Source: JBMOJK01 sp049315825 (GTDB lineage Bacteria; Patescibacteriota; Gracilibacteria; BD1-5; UBA2023). Taken from it: a stretch of 37,210 nt of DNA. The stretch is taken from the NCBI GenBank assembly GCA_049315825.1, contig JBMOJK010000011.1, positions 1 to 37,210 on the forward strand. Reading direction: 5' to 3'. Below are positions 1 to 8,321 of the stretch, one piece after another. Both the position numbers and the translations under genes were made by a program. Below the pieces are notes generated by a model. It saw nothing but the letters and a program-made list of their open reading frames with translations, made no database searches and was not told where the DNA came from. Within the stretch, counting starts at the first letter, position 1, and every line of letters begins with the position of its first letter.

Positions 1-309
1 GACCGAACCGGTATTTGATCGAATAAGTTCAACCGTCGAACCCGAAGCCACGAACACACTATAACTCGATCCTGATGCGGTTTGCGAGATGAGTCGCGTG
101 CCATCAGGCAGGCTTCCTGTAAGCCCATACGTAGCAGCAGACACCGCCTGGGCCGTCGAAATACTCTGCACCGATGAATCACTCATCCGAGACTTCAGTG
201 CCTCGTGCATAACCGAGTAAAAACTCGAAAAAATCACAAGCACCGCACTCGAAAGAAACAGCACAATAAGCAGTGCTGAACCTCGGGATTGAGTGATTTT
301 GTCTCGCAT
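1..309 (-). CDS. PilX-like type IV pilus-associated protein, N-terminal part
   Basis: The first 103 codons of a minus-strand gene run off the left edge, so the C-terminus is missing. The protein begins with a short basic stretch, then SRGSALLIVLFLSSAVLVIF, a single hydrophobic helix preceded by Ser-Arg-Gly. This is the pattern of PilX_N-type minor pilin/pilus assembly proteins. The following part is Ser/Thr/Ala-rich and polar, as expected of an extracytoplasmic domain. By family analogy it would be anchored in the membrane and act in type IV pilus assembly; the exact role is inferred. A -10 box TACAAT ends 6 nt before the ATG, so the mRNA may be leaderless. No UGA codon is seen in this part. 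Confidence 0.55.
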   Translation of the reverse strand, partial: MRDKITQSRGSALLIVLFLSSAVLVIFSSFYSVMHEALKSRMSDSSVQSISTAQAVSAATYGLTGSLPDGTRLISQTASGSSYSVFVASGSTVELIRSNTGSV

Positions 310-315
310 GGGTAA

Positions 316-342
316 ATTGTATGCAAAAATGGTCGAGTTCAA
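316..342 (-). promoter_or_regulatory. Promoter of the PilX-like gene, possibly leaderless
   Basis: Read on the minus strand, TTGAAC (337-342) and TACAAT (316-321) are separated by 15 nt. Only 6 nt lie between the -10 box and the ATG at 307-309, so transcription would start at or next to the start codon. Confidence 0.4.
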
Positions 343-370
343 TACAATAAGTGTATAACTGCGTATTCTG

Positions 371-399
371 TTGAGATTATCCCTATTCTCAATGCTAAC
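371..399 (+). promoter_or_regulatory. Candidate promoter of the structured RNA
   Basis: TTGAGA at 371-376 is followed after 17 nt by GCTAAC at 394-399, in the extended context TGCTAAC. A start about 6 nt downstream would fall at 406, exactly the first base of the long RNA stem. The -10 match is weak. TTGAGA also forms the left arm of a 6-bp hairpin with 387-392. Confidence 0.35.
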
Positions 400-405
400 T
401 TCCGT

Positions 406-559
406 TGTAAGGATGGAAGATTGTTTCTGATATGCAGCGAGGACTGTGTGAGCAAGGGCTCAAAGATGATTTCTTGCAAGAACAAGAATCCACTTGCATC
501 GAACCACGCAGGTCTGCGAGTTCCACAGCAAATAGAAGAAATAATCTTCCATCCTTACA
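406..559 (+). ncRNA. Long rod-like structured RNA, 6S RNA (ssrS) candidate
   Basis: Positions 406-428 pair with 537-559 in a continuous 23-bp helix containing one G-U pair; its outer 17 bp are perfect Watson-Crick. Inside, 431-433 pair with 532-534, then an unpaired bubble (about 434-440 against 516-531) leads to an apical helix 444-450/505-511 with outer pairs 441-443/513-515. Next come 452-456/493-497 and a small terminal hairpin 471-474/479-482. A 154-nt hairpin with a long closing stem, a central bubble and an irregular apical stem is the architecture of 6S RNA, which binds the RNA polymerase-sigma70 holoenzyme by mimicking an open promoter. The strand is chosen from the upstream promoter. 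The sequence has no clear resemblance to tmRNA, SRP RNA or RNase P RNA. The 6S identity rests on shape only. Confidence 0.45.
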
Positions 560-588
560 CTCGCAGATCTATCTAACTTTCCCATTTC

Positions 589-2496
589 TTGAAACACTCA
601 CTCGATCCCATCCTCGCCAATCTCCCCTCTCGTCCGGGTGTATATATCATGAAAAATACATCCGGGACGATTTTGTATGTCGGAAAATCGGTGAACCTCA
701 AGAGTCGAGTGCATTCGTATTTCAATGGACACGGTTCGCTCAATGCCGCGAAATCACAGATGGTCACACAGGTCGCAGATATCGAATGGCTCGAGACCGG
801 AAGTGATGTCGAGGCACTTGTACTCGAGACCAATCTCATCAAAAAGCACCGCCCCAAATACAACGTACTCATGAAGGACGACAAGAATCTCTCCTACATC
901 GTCTTCACCGATGGACCGGTGAGCGAAGTCTACAAATCTCGACAAAAATCCGTCAAAGGGACGTATTTTGGACCCTACACGAGCGGAGCAAGCATCAATC
1001 TCACCCTCAAGAATCTCAGACGGATTTTCAAAGTACGATCGTGCCGTATGAAGTTCGAATCCCAAGATGGCGAGACGGTCATCACTGCAAAGGCAGGGCG
1101 AACTCCACCGTGCATGGACTACTACATCGGACTCTGCCCTGCTCCGTGCTTGCTCGAAGAAACAACACTCACCGCCCACAAAGACAACGTCGAAGCGATG
1201 AAGAAATTCCTCCGTGGTCAGATGAGCGAAGTGGTCGAATGACTCCGCGAGAAGATGATCGCCAAAGCAAAATCCCTCGAGTTCGAGGAAGCTCAAAAGA
1301 TCAAAGAACAGATCGAGTCCATCGGCGTACTCGGTGAACGCCAAGTAGCCCGCGACGCGATCAAAGGGAATGCTGACGTGATCGCCTATCTCGAGAAATA
1401 CGACAAGCGATTTATCGGGGTGACTTCTGTGCGCGATGGCGAGATCCAGGGAGTGGTTCAGTCCAAGATCGAAGCCCCATTCGAAGAGGATACCATCGAG
1501 ATCATCGAGCAATTCCTCGCCGAGCGATACAGCGAAAAAATCGATATCGACCGACTTATTACTGAGATCAACTTCACATCCACTGCGATCGAGGCATTTT
1601 TACAGAGCCACAAAGTCACCATCGACCCCGGAGAGATCGGGGCAAAGGCGGACCTCCTCAAGTTTGCGAAAACCAATCTCATGAACTTCGCCTACCGAGC
1701 CGAGATGGAAACCCTCACCAAGAAAACCCTCACCAAATCAACCATGGTGAACATCCTTGAGGAACTCGGATACGAACCACCAAAATCCGGTCCGATCACC
1801 TTCGAGTGCTACGACAATTCACACACCAATGGACAGTTCACGGTTGCTTCTCGCTCTGTCATCGTGAATGGTAAAAGCGAAAATACCCTCTACCGCAAAT
1901 ACAAGCTCAAGACGCTCGAAGAAGACAAAATCGACGACTTCGAAAGCATGCGCGAGATTATGGAACGCCGTACGATCGAGGGATTTACGCAGGATAATTT
2001 CCCGACTATGATCGTCATCGACGGAGGGAAATGACAGCTCTCCAGCGCGCTCGAATGAGTCCACCGTGGGATCGAGAAATACGTCCTCGCACAAGAATCG
2101 CTCACCACCCAAGAATCCCGCGAAAACCTCGCAAAAGAACTCTTCGAAAGGCTTCCGTTTTATAGCTCACTCGCCAAGCGAGAAGAGGAGATTTTCATCC
2201 CGGATTCTTCAGAATCCACGAGATTCGAACACGGAAGCCCCGAGCTCATGCTCCTACAGAAGATTCGCGACGAAGCTCATCGTTTCGCGATCAATTTCAA
2301 CCGATCAGCCCGGTCGAAGGCGATGAAGAAAAACATCCTCGAAGAACTCCCCGGCTTTGGTCCTATCACCCGCAAAAAACTCCTCAAGCTCGCGGGAAGC
2401 ATCGATGGGATTAAGGAACTCACTGAGGCAGATATCTTGACTGCATGCAATACCACCCAACTACAAACACTCAGGGATCATGGACTGATTGGGTAA
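589..2496 (+). CDS. uvrC: UvrABC excinuclease subunit C
   Basis: UvrC makes the two incisions flanking a lesion in nucleotide excision repair, together with UvrA and UvrB in the cytoplasm. The 635-residue product has an N-terminal GIY-YIG nuclease (GVY at 17-19, YVG at 30-32), a UVR helix-pair motif at about 219-245, the RNase H-like second nuclease with ECYDNSHTNGQ near residue 405, and C-terminal helix-hairpin-helix motifs (LPGFGPITRKKLL). Three TGA codons lie in frame (1240-1242, 2032-2034, 2056-2058). The one at residue 482 restores the invariant DGGK-G-QL, direct evidence that UGA means glycine here. The start is TTG at 589, because an in-frame TAA at 574 leaves little room and no ATG; no Shine-Dalgarno sequence is visible. 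Read with the standard code it would look like a gene broken into three. Confidence 0.96.
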
Positions 2497-2556
2497 ACAA
2501 GATTGTGTATTACGAAAGATAGCAGCCCTAAAATGCTTAATGCAAAATTAAACATT

Positions 2557-2584
2557 TTGACAAGCAGATACTTCTGTCCATAAT
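2557..2584 (+). promoter_or_regulatory. Sigma70-type promoter of the 2624 gene
   Basis: A perfect TTGACA (2557-2562), 16 nt spacer and CATAAT (2579-2584). Transcription from about 2591 gives a 33-nt leader that carries AAGGAG about 7 nt before the ATG at 2624. Confidence 0.7.
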
Positions 2585-2623
2585 CAGCCTGCTCAATCCG
2601 AGCGATGAAAAAGGAGAATTTTC

Positions 2624-3028
2624 ATGTCTACACACGTAGATCGCCACATACTTCACACTGCCTGCTTCGAGCTCTTCAATGAACTCGAAGTGAATGAGTT
2701 AGAACTCAACCCACTCTTGCTCGAAGCTTGTCAACAGTTAGAAAAACGTGAGCTGTCCGGCATGGAATTTGATCGTTTGACCACAGGATTTATTCAAGTC
2801 ATACACAGTATTCGTATGTCAAAGATAAATCCTCGTGAGAAAGAAATAACAAGTCTGCTGATTAAACTCACGCACTGCATCAACCTTTTCAAGTCATACA
2901 CGATCAGTCCGTGCGAAACCCTGAAGTCAAGGATTTCGCATATGCAGGACATGTATCAAAATTTGCGTCGTTACATCCGCACAGCGCAGCAACAGATGCT
3001 GCAGCAGACTACGGCAGTCCATGCTTAG
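2624..3028 (+). CDS. Hypothetical small helical protein (134 aa)
   Basis: I do not recognise a family. The 134-residue product is polar and predicted almost wholly helical, with leucine/glutamate-rich segments in the first half (about 15-50) and a Gln-rich tail (QQQMLQQ near 122-128). There is no signal peptide, membrane segment or cysteine pair. It is a single-gene unit with its own good promoter, a clear Shine-Dalgarno sequence (AAGGAG, rare among the genes here) and a strong terminator. It has no UGA codon and ends in TAG. Its isolation between uvrC and dnaG and its unusual ribosome binding site suggest an independently regulated accessory gene. Confidence 0.7.
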   Translation: MSTHVDRHILHTACFELFNELEVNELELNPLLLEACQQLEKRELSGMEFDRLTTGFIQVIHSIRMSKINPREKEITSLLIKLTHCINLFKSYTISPCETLKSRISHMQDMYQNLRRYIRTAQQQMLQQTTAVHA

Positions 3029-3037
3029 CTGCATATC

Positions 3038-3068
3038 ATTCGGCGAATCTTCATTCGCCGAATTTTTT
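3038..3068 (+). terminator. Intrinsic terminator after the 2624 gene
   Basis: A perfect 11-bp stem (3038-3048 with 3053-3063) closes a CTTC tetraloop and is followed by a run of T. It separates the small gene from the dnaG operon. Confidence 0.9.
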
Positions 3069-3108
3069 ATACCCGAAAAACTTCCCTTCTCATTCGCTCT
3101 ATTCTCGA

Positions 3109-3114
3109 TATACT
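3109..3114 (+). promoter_or_regulatory. -10 box of dnaG, probably giving a leaderless mRNA
   Basis: TATACT at 3109-3114, in the context GATATACT, ends 7 nt before the dnaG ATG at 3122, so transcription would start at the ATG. I see no good -35 box at the expected distance. Confidence 0.4.
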
Positions 3115-3121
3115 CAGGCAT

Positions 3122-4795
3122 ATGTCGATCTCACAGGAAATAGATGCCAAGATCAATATCGTAGAACTGGCAGGACGATATCTTCAGATGAAAAAAGCAG
3201 GTGCAAACTACAAAGCGCTCTGCCCTTTTCACAATGAAAAAACCGCATCTTTCATGATCTCTCCCGCGAAGAATATCGCGTACTGTTTCTCCTGCCACAA
3301 GGGTGGAGGACCGGTGAAATTCTTCAGCGAGATCGAGAAACTCGACTACCGTGAAGCCATGCAGATCATGGCCAAAGAAGCCTGAATAGAACTCAAAACC
3401 GACTACTACAAAGAACGCGGCGAAAACCGCACCGACATCTACGAACTCTACAAGATCGTCGCCAACTGGTACCAAGAAGACCTCTACAAAGCCGAGAATG
3501 CCGACAAGCTCGACTACATCAAGCGCCGCGGACTTTCACAGGAAACTCTTACTAAGTTCGGGATCGGATATTCATGAGATTCTCGTGGGCTATTTTATCG
3601 TCTCAAGGACAAAGGATTTACCGAGAAAGACATCATAGATTCGGGTGTATTCGTCTCATCTTCGAGGGATAAATTCTTCGGACGCATCGTATTTCCGATC
3701 GCGAACTACACTGGAAACATCGTCGCATTCACGGGACGTATCATCGATCAAGGAGAACCCAAATATCTCAACTCCCCTGCTTCACGCATCTTCAACAAGA
3801 GTGAAATCCTCTACGGACTCAACCACGCCAAAAGCGACATCGGAAAAAAGGGATTCGTCATCATCGTTGAAGGTCAGATGGATACGATCGCACTCCATCA
3901 GGCTGGATACACCAATACGGTCGGGATCAGCGGAACCGCGCTCACCAAAGAGCACGTGAGTTTTCTCAAGCGCCTTACGAAGCATATCTATCTCTGTCTC
4001 GACTCAGATAATGCAGGTGTCAATGCAACATTCTCCAGCCTCGAAAATCTCCTCAACGAAGAAGTAGAAATCCGCATCATCCGTATCGAATCTGGAAAAG
4101 ATCCTGATGAATTCGTCAAAAGTGGTGGAGATTTCCAAGCCTGTATCGATCATGCGATCACTCCCGTACAGTTTTTCATCGAGCTTTGATCTCGAAAATT
4201 CGACATTTCAACTGCGATCGGAAAGACAGAAATCCTGCGCGAAGTTCTCAAGTATGTACGTCGTATGACCTCACGAATCGAGGTGGATATGAGCATGAAA
4301 GCATTGTCGCGTTTTCTTGATCTGGGTGAGGATGTTATCTATCACGAATACAAGAATATCAAGCTCCCTCGAGTCATCGAAGAAGCCCCACAGACGGATG
4401 CGGGTTTTGACTTTTGAGAAACTTTAGCGGGATATATGGAAGCTTATGATTTATTTGATTTGTTTTTGGAGCGAGTCGACTATACTGGTGCTCACTTTGA
4501 TGCTATCCCGTCTGCATCCTTTCTCAGAAGCCGTATCGACATTCATCTCGGTAAATCATCCGACAACGAACCTGATCGAATAAAAGCTCTGACATTCTTC
4601 ATTGAAGAGGACAACGCGGATACACAGAGGGAATCGATTCTCATAAAATTTCAGGAGCTTGTTAAAAGAGCTCAGAAACTCATCTTCGAAGATGAGAAAA
4701 AGTCACTCGAACGTGACTACGACCAGAACTCAAACGAGTATCTCGTAGCCTACTCAAGTCTCCTTGCAAAGGGAAAAAGACTTGGGATTATTTAG
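3122..4795 (+). CDS. dnaG: DNA primase DnaG
   Basis: DnaG synthesises RNA primers at the replication fork. The 557-residue product has an N-terminal CHC2 zinc ribbon (C34, H37, C55, C58), the catalytic core, and a TOPRIM domain with EGQMD and the metal-binding DSDNAG. Four TGA codons are read as glycine (3383-3385, 3575-3577, 4187-4189, 4415-4417; residues 88, 152, 356, 432). The first falls in AKEA-G-IEL, where primases usually have glycine. The gene ends in TAG at 4793-4795. It heads the operon with rpoD, the classic primase-sigma70 arrangement; no rpsU precedes it here. No Shine-Dalgarno sequence is present, and the mRNA may be leaderless. Confidence 0.96.
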
Positions 4796-4814
4796 AGTTA
4801 TAACCCGTACTCGA

Positions 4815-6263
4815 ATGCCAAAGAAGAACGACAACAAGAAGCTCGCCGACGTCCAGGAAGTGGATCTCACTACGTTTGAGACACCGATCGATCTCGATAT
4901 CGACACCCTCATCGAAACTGCTGACGCCAAAGCCAAGAATCCAAAGAAGGTCGTATCTTTTGAAGATGACGATGTTGTTTTGGATAAGAAGCTCCTTGCA
5001 GAATTCGGGGATGAATTTGATGACGACGATTTTGATCTTGATGACGAGGATGATCTTGATGACGAAGAGGAAGATGAGGACGGTGTACCAAAAAAGCGTG
5101 AGCGCGGACTCAACCGTCTCCCGATCGATCGTGCACAGGACAAGCGTCGCGTAGGAAAGGGTCTCCAGAAATTCATCGATGTAAGTGTTCCACCAGAAAT
5201 CCTCGAAGGCCTTGACGAGAACATGCAGCTGCTTTTCAAGAAGGGTAAAATGGAAGGAAAGCTCACGCACGATGAGCTCATGAACGCCCTTCCTCATGCA
5301 GAAGATGACCTCGACAAGCTCGACGATATTTATACCCGACTCATGAAGCTCGGGGTTGATATCGTGGATACACTTGAGAAAGAAGAACTCTTCAAGCATG
5401 CCGGAGAAGACAAACCACACGAGATCGACCTCTCTGAAATCTCGGATGACTCAATCCGAATGTACCTCAATGAAATCGGACGATTCCCTCTCATTGACGC
5501 AGAAGAAGAAGTTCGCCTGGGACGTCTCATCAAGAAGGGTGACCAGGCAGCGCGACGCAAGCTCGCCGAAGCCAATCTCCGTCTCGTAGTTTCGATCGCA
5601 AAGAAATACATGGGACGAGGTCTTGGACTCCTCGACCTCATCCAGGAAGGAAACGTTGGACTCTTCCGTGCGGTAGATAAGTTTGATCCAGAAAAGGGAT
5701 TTAAGTTCTCGACGTACGCAACTTGGTGGATCCGACAGGGGGTAACTCGTGCGATCGCTGACCAGGCTCGAACGATCCGAGTTCCGGTTCATATGGTGGA
5801 GACGATCAACCGCTTCACCCACACTTTCCGCCGTCTCACACAGGAACTTGCACGCGAACCACTCATGGAAGAGCTCGCGCTCGAACTTGATATGGATATC
5901 CGAAAGGTTCGTCAGATCATGCGTATCTCTCAGGACATCCTCTCGCTCGACTCACCAGTTGGTGGAGAAGAAGACACGACTCTCGGAGATTTCGTCGAAG
6001 ATGACAAATACCTCACTCCAGACAAGAGTGCCAACCTCATCCTCCTCAAGGAAAATCTCTACGAGATGCTCGATTTCCTCACGCCTCGTGAGCGTAAGAT
6101 CATCATCATGCGTTTCGGTCTCGATGGAGGTGAGATTCATACCCTCGAAGAAGTAGGAAAAGAATTCGGTGTAACACGCGAACGTGTTCGTCAGATCGAG
6201 GCAAAAACTCTCGAAAAACTCCGCACTCACCCAAGTGCTGATAAGATTCGATTCTTTAATTAG
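4815..6263 (+). CDS. rpoD: Primary sigma factor RpoD (sigma70/SigA)
   Basis: This is the housekeeping sigma subunit that directs RNA polymerase to -35/-10 promoters. The 482-residue product opens with a lysine-rich then very acidic segment (Asp/Glu runs at about 55-88). A region 1.1-like stretch follows (GKLTHDELMNALP), then regions 1.2-2.4 with YATWWIRQGVTRAI, region 3, and the region 4 helix-turn-helix VTRERVRQIEAKTLEKLR. I start it at the ATG at 4815, 19 nt after the dnaG stop; in-frame non-ATG starts further upstream would overlap dnaG. It has no UGA codon, unlike its neighbour dnaG. No Shine-Dalgarno sequence is visible. The promoters seen in this window fit this kind of sigma factor. 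Confidence 0.97.
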   Translation: MPKKNDNKKLADVQEVDLTTFETPIDLDIDTLIETADAKAKNPKKVVSFEDDDVVLDKKLLAEFGDEFDDDDFDLDDEDDLDDEEEDEDGVPKKRERGLNRLPIDRAQDKRRVGKGLQKFIDVSVPPEILEGLDENMQLLFKKGKMEGKLTHDELMNALPHAEDDLDKLDDIYTRLMKLGVDIVDTLEKEELFKHAGEDKPHEIDLSEISDDSIRMYLNEIGRFPLIDAEEEVRLGRLIKKGDQAARRKLAEANLRLVVSIAKKYMGRGLGLLDLIQEGNVGLFRAVDKFDPEKGFKFSTYATWWIRQGVTRAIADQARTIRVPVHMVETINRFTHTFRRLTQELAREPLMEELALELDMDIRKVRQIMRISQDILSLDSPVGGEEDTTLGDFVEDDKYLTPDKSANLILLKENLYEMLDFLTPRERKIIIMRFGLDGGEIHTLEEVGKEFGVTRERVRQIEAKTLEKLRTHPSADKIRFFN

Positions 6264-6268
6264 CCAAC

Positions 6269-6835
6269 ATGGAGCTTCTGGATATCGTCGATGCAAATGA
6301 TACTGTCGTGGACAAACGTGCCATGGATGATATTTATGCCGACGGTGGTCCGGAAGCTCTTCAGTTAAAGGGACAAACGATCCGGAGCATCTATCTCATA
6401 CTCCGCAATCAAGCAGGTCAGCTCGCCATCCCCCGCCGTGCCTATCACAAGAAGAAATTCCCCGGTGGACTCGACTTCACAGCGTGCGGTCACGTCAGCA
6501 GTGGTGAATCTTACGAAGAAGCGTTCTTCCGAGAAACCATAGAAGAATGGTCAATTAATCCGGGTGACTATCCAATCAAAGTACTCGGTAAACTCAGCCC
6601 CTTTGAATATCCCGTACTTCACTCGATGTCCATGGGATACGAGATTATACTCGATGAGCTTCCTGCGCTCAATCCAAGTGAATGGCACGAACTCCTCTGG
6701 CTCTCACCCGCAGAACTCCTCGATCGACTTCCAACCGAACCTAATAGCAAAGGGGATCTTGGCTGGATAGTGCGACACTTTTATCATAAACCAACCAGCA
6801 CAGAAGTAATCAATGCATTCCATGTTCGAAATTAA
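6269..6835 (+). CDS. Nudix hydrolase, IPP-isomerase-like
   Basis: Nudix enzymes hydrolyse nucleoside diphosphates linked to another group. The 188-residue product carries a Nudix box starting GHVSSGE and continuing RETIEEWSI; the usual glycine near the end of the box is replaced by serine. The N-terminal part (MELLDIVDANDTVV and a following PRRAYHKKKFPGGLDF segment) is typical of the isopentenyl-diphosphate isomerase-like Nudix group, whose members usually act on other substrates. The exact substrate cannot be read from the sequence. The ATG is 5 nt after the rpoD stop, so it is co-transcribed. Ends in TAA, overlapping the next gene. Confidence 0.85.
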   Translation: MELLDIVDANDTVVDKRAMDDIYADGGPEALQLKGQTIRSIYLILRNQAGQLAIPRRAYHKKKFPGGLDFTACGHVSSGESYEEAFFRETIEEWSINPGDYPIKVLGKLSPFEYPVLHSMSMGYEIILDELPALNPSEWHELLWLSPAELLDRLPTEPNSKGDLGWIVRHFYHKPTSTEVINAFHVRN

Positions 6836-7181
6836 CGTCGGTTCGCTCCTCGAAAGCTACACCGGAGACTCACAAACACTCGCATTCGAAGGACCAGTCC
6901 TCCCAAGTCTCTACGAAGACCTCGTGATCGAAGGAGATCTTCAGTTCACCCTCACCATCATCGCGATCGACGATGGTGTAGAGGCGATCGTGAAGAATCT
7001 CACGTGTCTCGCAACATACGAAGACATGACCTATGATATCGAGATCGAACAGTTTGATCGCATGTTCAAGCTCACTCCAGACCCCCTCGCTCCGGATGAT
7101 GTAGGATTTATCAATACCAAGAATTCTACCATCGATCTTGGGAAGGTGATCCGCGAAGAGATTTTGATTTCTATCATCTAG
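6822..7181 (+). CDS. DUF177/YceD-like protein
   Basis: The 119-residue product starts MFEINVGSLLES and ends with an acidic strand and the helix IDLGKVIREEILISI, matching the DUF177 (YceD) layout of an N-terminal strand-helix and a C-terminal D-L-x-x-x-I-R-E-E motif. Family members in other bacteria are linked to 23S rRNA accumulation and are often followed by rpmF, which is not here. The start is ambiguous between 6813 and 6822. I prefer 6822 because the protein then begins like its relatives; either start overlaps the preceding Nudix gene by 14-23 nt. Family call is by pattern, moderately sure. Confidence 0.6.
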   Translation: MFEINVGSLLESYTGDSQTLAFEGPVLPSLYEDLVIEGDLQFTLTIIAIDDGVEAIVKNLTCLATYEDMTYDIEIEQFDRMFKLTPDPLAPDDVGFINTKNSTIDLGKVIREEILISII

Positions 7182-7182
7182 T

Positions 7183-7713
7183 ATGCAAAAGGATTCACAC
7201 ATGAGCTGGGAAGCATATTTCATGTCGATCGCCTTCCTCTCATCATTTCGATCGAAGGATCGCAAAACCCCCAATGGTGCATGCGTCGTAGATACCGATA
7301 AGCGCATCGTAGGAACTGGTTACAACGGACTTCCACACGGCTGTAACGACGATGAACCACTGTTTTGGAACGATACTGATGACTCGGATATCGAGCATTC
7401 CAAGCATACCTACGTCGTACATGCTGAGCGCAACGCAATCTACAATTCGTTCGGTCGCAACCTCAAGGGATCACACATCTACGCCACTCTCTTCCCCTGT
7501 GCAAACTGTGCTCAAACTATCATTCAATCCGGGATCAAACGCGTGGTCTACCTCAATATCAAACCACACCACGCATCCGAGAACAACGCAGTGCACCGTA
7601 TGTTCACGGCAGCCGGGATCGAATGCGTTGCATTCCGAGAACTCGATACACACGACATTCCAGTGATCGATGCACTCATCGATCTCAAGAAGGAACAATA
7701 TCCCCGTTCATAG
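7183..7713 (+). CDS. Deoxycytidylate (dCMP) deaminase
   Basis: The enzyme deaminates dCMP to dUMP for dTTP synthesis. The 176-residue product has the zinc-binding HAERNAI motif (catalytic Glu) and the PCANCAQTII motif with two zinc-ligand cysteines. The N-terminal segment SWEAYFMSIAFLSSFRSKD resembles the ComEB/dCMP deaminase group. The start is ATG at 7183, 1 nt after the previous stop; an alternative ATG at 7201 would remove six residues. It is the last gene of the dnaG operon, followed by a strong terminator. No UGA codon. Confidence 0.88.
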   Translation: MQKDSHMSWEAYFMSIAFLSSFRSKDRKTPNGACVVDTDKRIVGTGYNGLPHGCNDDEPLFWNDTDDSDIEHSKHTYVVHAERNAIYNSFGRNLKGSHIYATLFPCANCAQTIIQSGIKRVVYLNIKPHHASENNAVHRMFTAAGIECVAFRELDTHDIPVIDALIDLKKEQYPRS

Positions 7714-7716
7714 AAT

Positions 7717-7757
7717 CTTCAAAAAAATCCCCAGATTTTCTGTGGGTTTTTTTGAAG
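7717..7757 (+). terminator. Terminator of the dnaG-rpoD operon
   Basis: A long stem begins CTTC-A7 and ends T7-GAAG, with a GC-rich inner helix around CCCC/GTGGG and a T loop. The flanking A and T runs make it able to work in both directions. Confidence 0.85.
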
Positions 7758-7760
7758 CCC

Positions 7761-7788
7761 TCGACAAAACAAAAAATCTGCGTATATA
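7761..7788 (+). promoter_or_regulatory. Promoter of the 7817 gene
   Basis: TCGACA (7761-7766), 16 nt spacer, TATATA (7783-7788). It starts directly after the preceding terminator and gives a short leader with AGGAGGT at 7807-7813, only 3-4 nt before the ATG. Confidence 0.55.
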
Positions 7789-7816
7789 GAAGTCCCAAAA
7801 ACAAATAGGAGGTAGC

Positions 7817-8275
7817 ATGTGTAAAAAACACCGCGGTGGGCAACCACCAAAGCGAGTAAGCGGTGGGCAACCACCAAAGCGAGTAAGCGGTAGCAGAATG
7901 CGACGTTGTGCTCTGCTACAAACCCGTCAACAAAAAGCTGTATCTGCAAAAGAACACCAAAGACATGCGATAAAGTCTCGTGGCGTTAACCTAATGCACC
8001 TCCCAGCGCCAACACTGACTGGGATGGCTATTAGCATCCATGCTTGGGAAAAATCCCAAGCATGGTTTGGAGGGAATATTCACGATACTAAACAAAATTG
8101 TGACCCTTCTTTCAATCCTGTAGGATATATACAAGCAGCATCAGAACGTGCAAAGTTGCACGGCATTACAGAAATTCCTGTCATTGCCCCGCCAGCACAA
8201 ACGAAGGATTCTGAATTCTTCGAACGCATTCTCGGTTTTCTGAATATTAAATTCAGAAATATCCAAGAAGCATAA
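7817..8275 (+). CDS. Hypothetical protein with a basic repeat N-terminus (152 aa)
   Basis: I do not recognise a family. The first 55 residues are strongly basic and include two identical 9-residue repeats GGQPPKRVS, encoded by an exact 27-bp tandem duplication (7834-7887). The rest is mixed, with a Trp-containing middle and a hydrophobic C-terminal helix. There is no signal peptide or clear membrane span. A basic N-terminus of this kind could bind nucleic acid, but that is a guess. The gene is alone between two terminators, has its own promoter and a near-perfect Shine-Dalgarno sequence at a short spacing, and has no UGA codon. Confidence 0.65.
   Translation: MCKKHRGGQPPKRVSGGQPPKRVSGSRMRRCALLQTRQQKAVSAKEHQRHAIKSRGVNLMHLPAPTLTGMAISIHAWEKSQAWFGGNIHDTKQNCDPSFNPVGYIQAASERAKLHGITEIPVIAPPAQTKDSEFFERILGFLNIKFRNIQEA
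7834..7887 (+). repeat. Two-copy 27-bp tandem repeat inside the 7817 gene
   Basis: Units 7834-7860 and 7861-7887 are identical and in frame, and a third copy begins (CGGT) before diverging. Each unit contains GGTGG-GCAA-CCACC, a 5-bp stem with a GNRA-type GCAA tetraloop, so the mRNA carries two tandem hairpins just after the start codon. Confidence 0.9.
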
Positions 8276-8283
8276 ATCCAGAA

Positions 8284-8313
8284 AAAATGCCGTCTCATGT
8301 GAGACGGCATTTT
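8284..8313. terminator. Bidirectional terminator between convergent orphan genes
   Basis: A perfect 14-bp inverted repeat (8284-8297 with 8300-8313) with A and T flanks, placed between the ends of the plus-strand 7817 gene and the minus-strand 8322 gene. Confidence 0.9.
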
Positions 8314-8321
8314 GCTTTGCA

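Noticed and set aside
1048..1062. GTTCGAATCC, similar to a tRNA T-loop
   Set aside because: It lies in uvrC coding sequence with no acceptor, D or anticodon stem around it.
754..1512. A 252-codon open frame on the minus strand across uvrC
   Set aside because: It is antisense to a clear conserved gene, has no family signal, and arises from the codon bias of uvrC.
1240..2058. uvrC as a pseudogene with nonsense mutations
   Set aside because: All interruptions are TGA at Gly positions and the frame is otherwise conserved; the same occurs in many neighbouring genes.
4754..5420. Long minus-strand open frames opposite rpoD, one very serine-rich
   Set aside because: They mirror the acidic Asp/Glu-rich start of RpoD and have no independent support.
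7834..7887. The tandem repeat as a CRISPR array
   Set aside because: Two directly adjacent identical units with no spacers, in frame within a gene.
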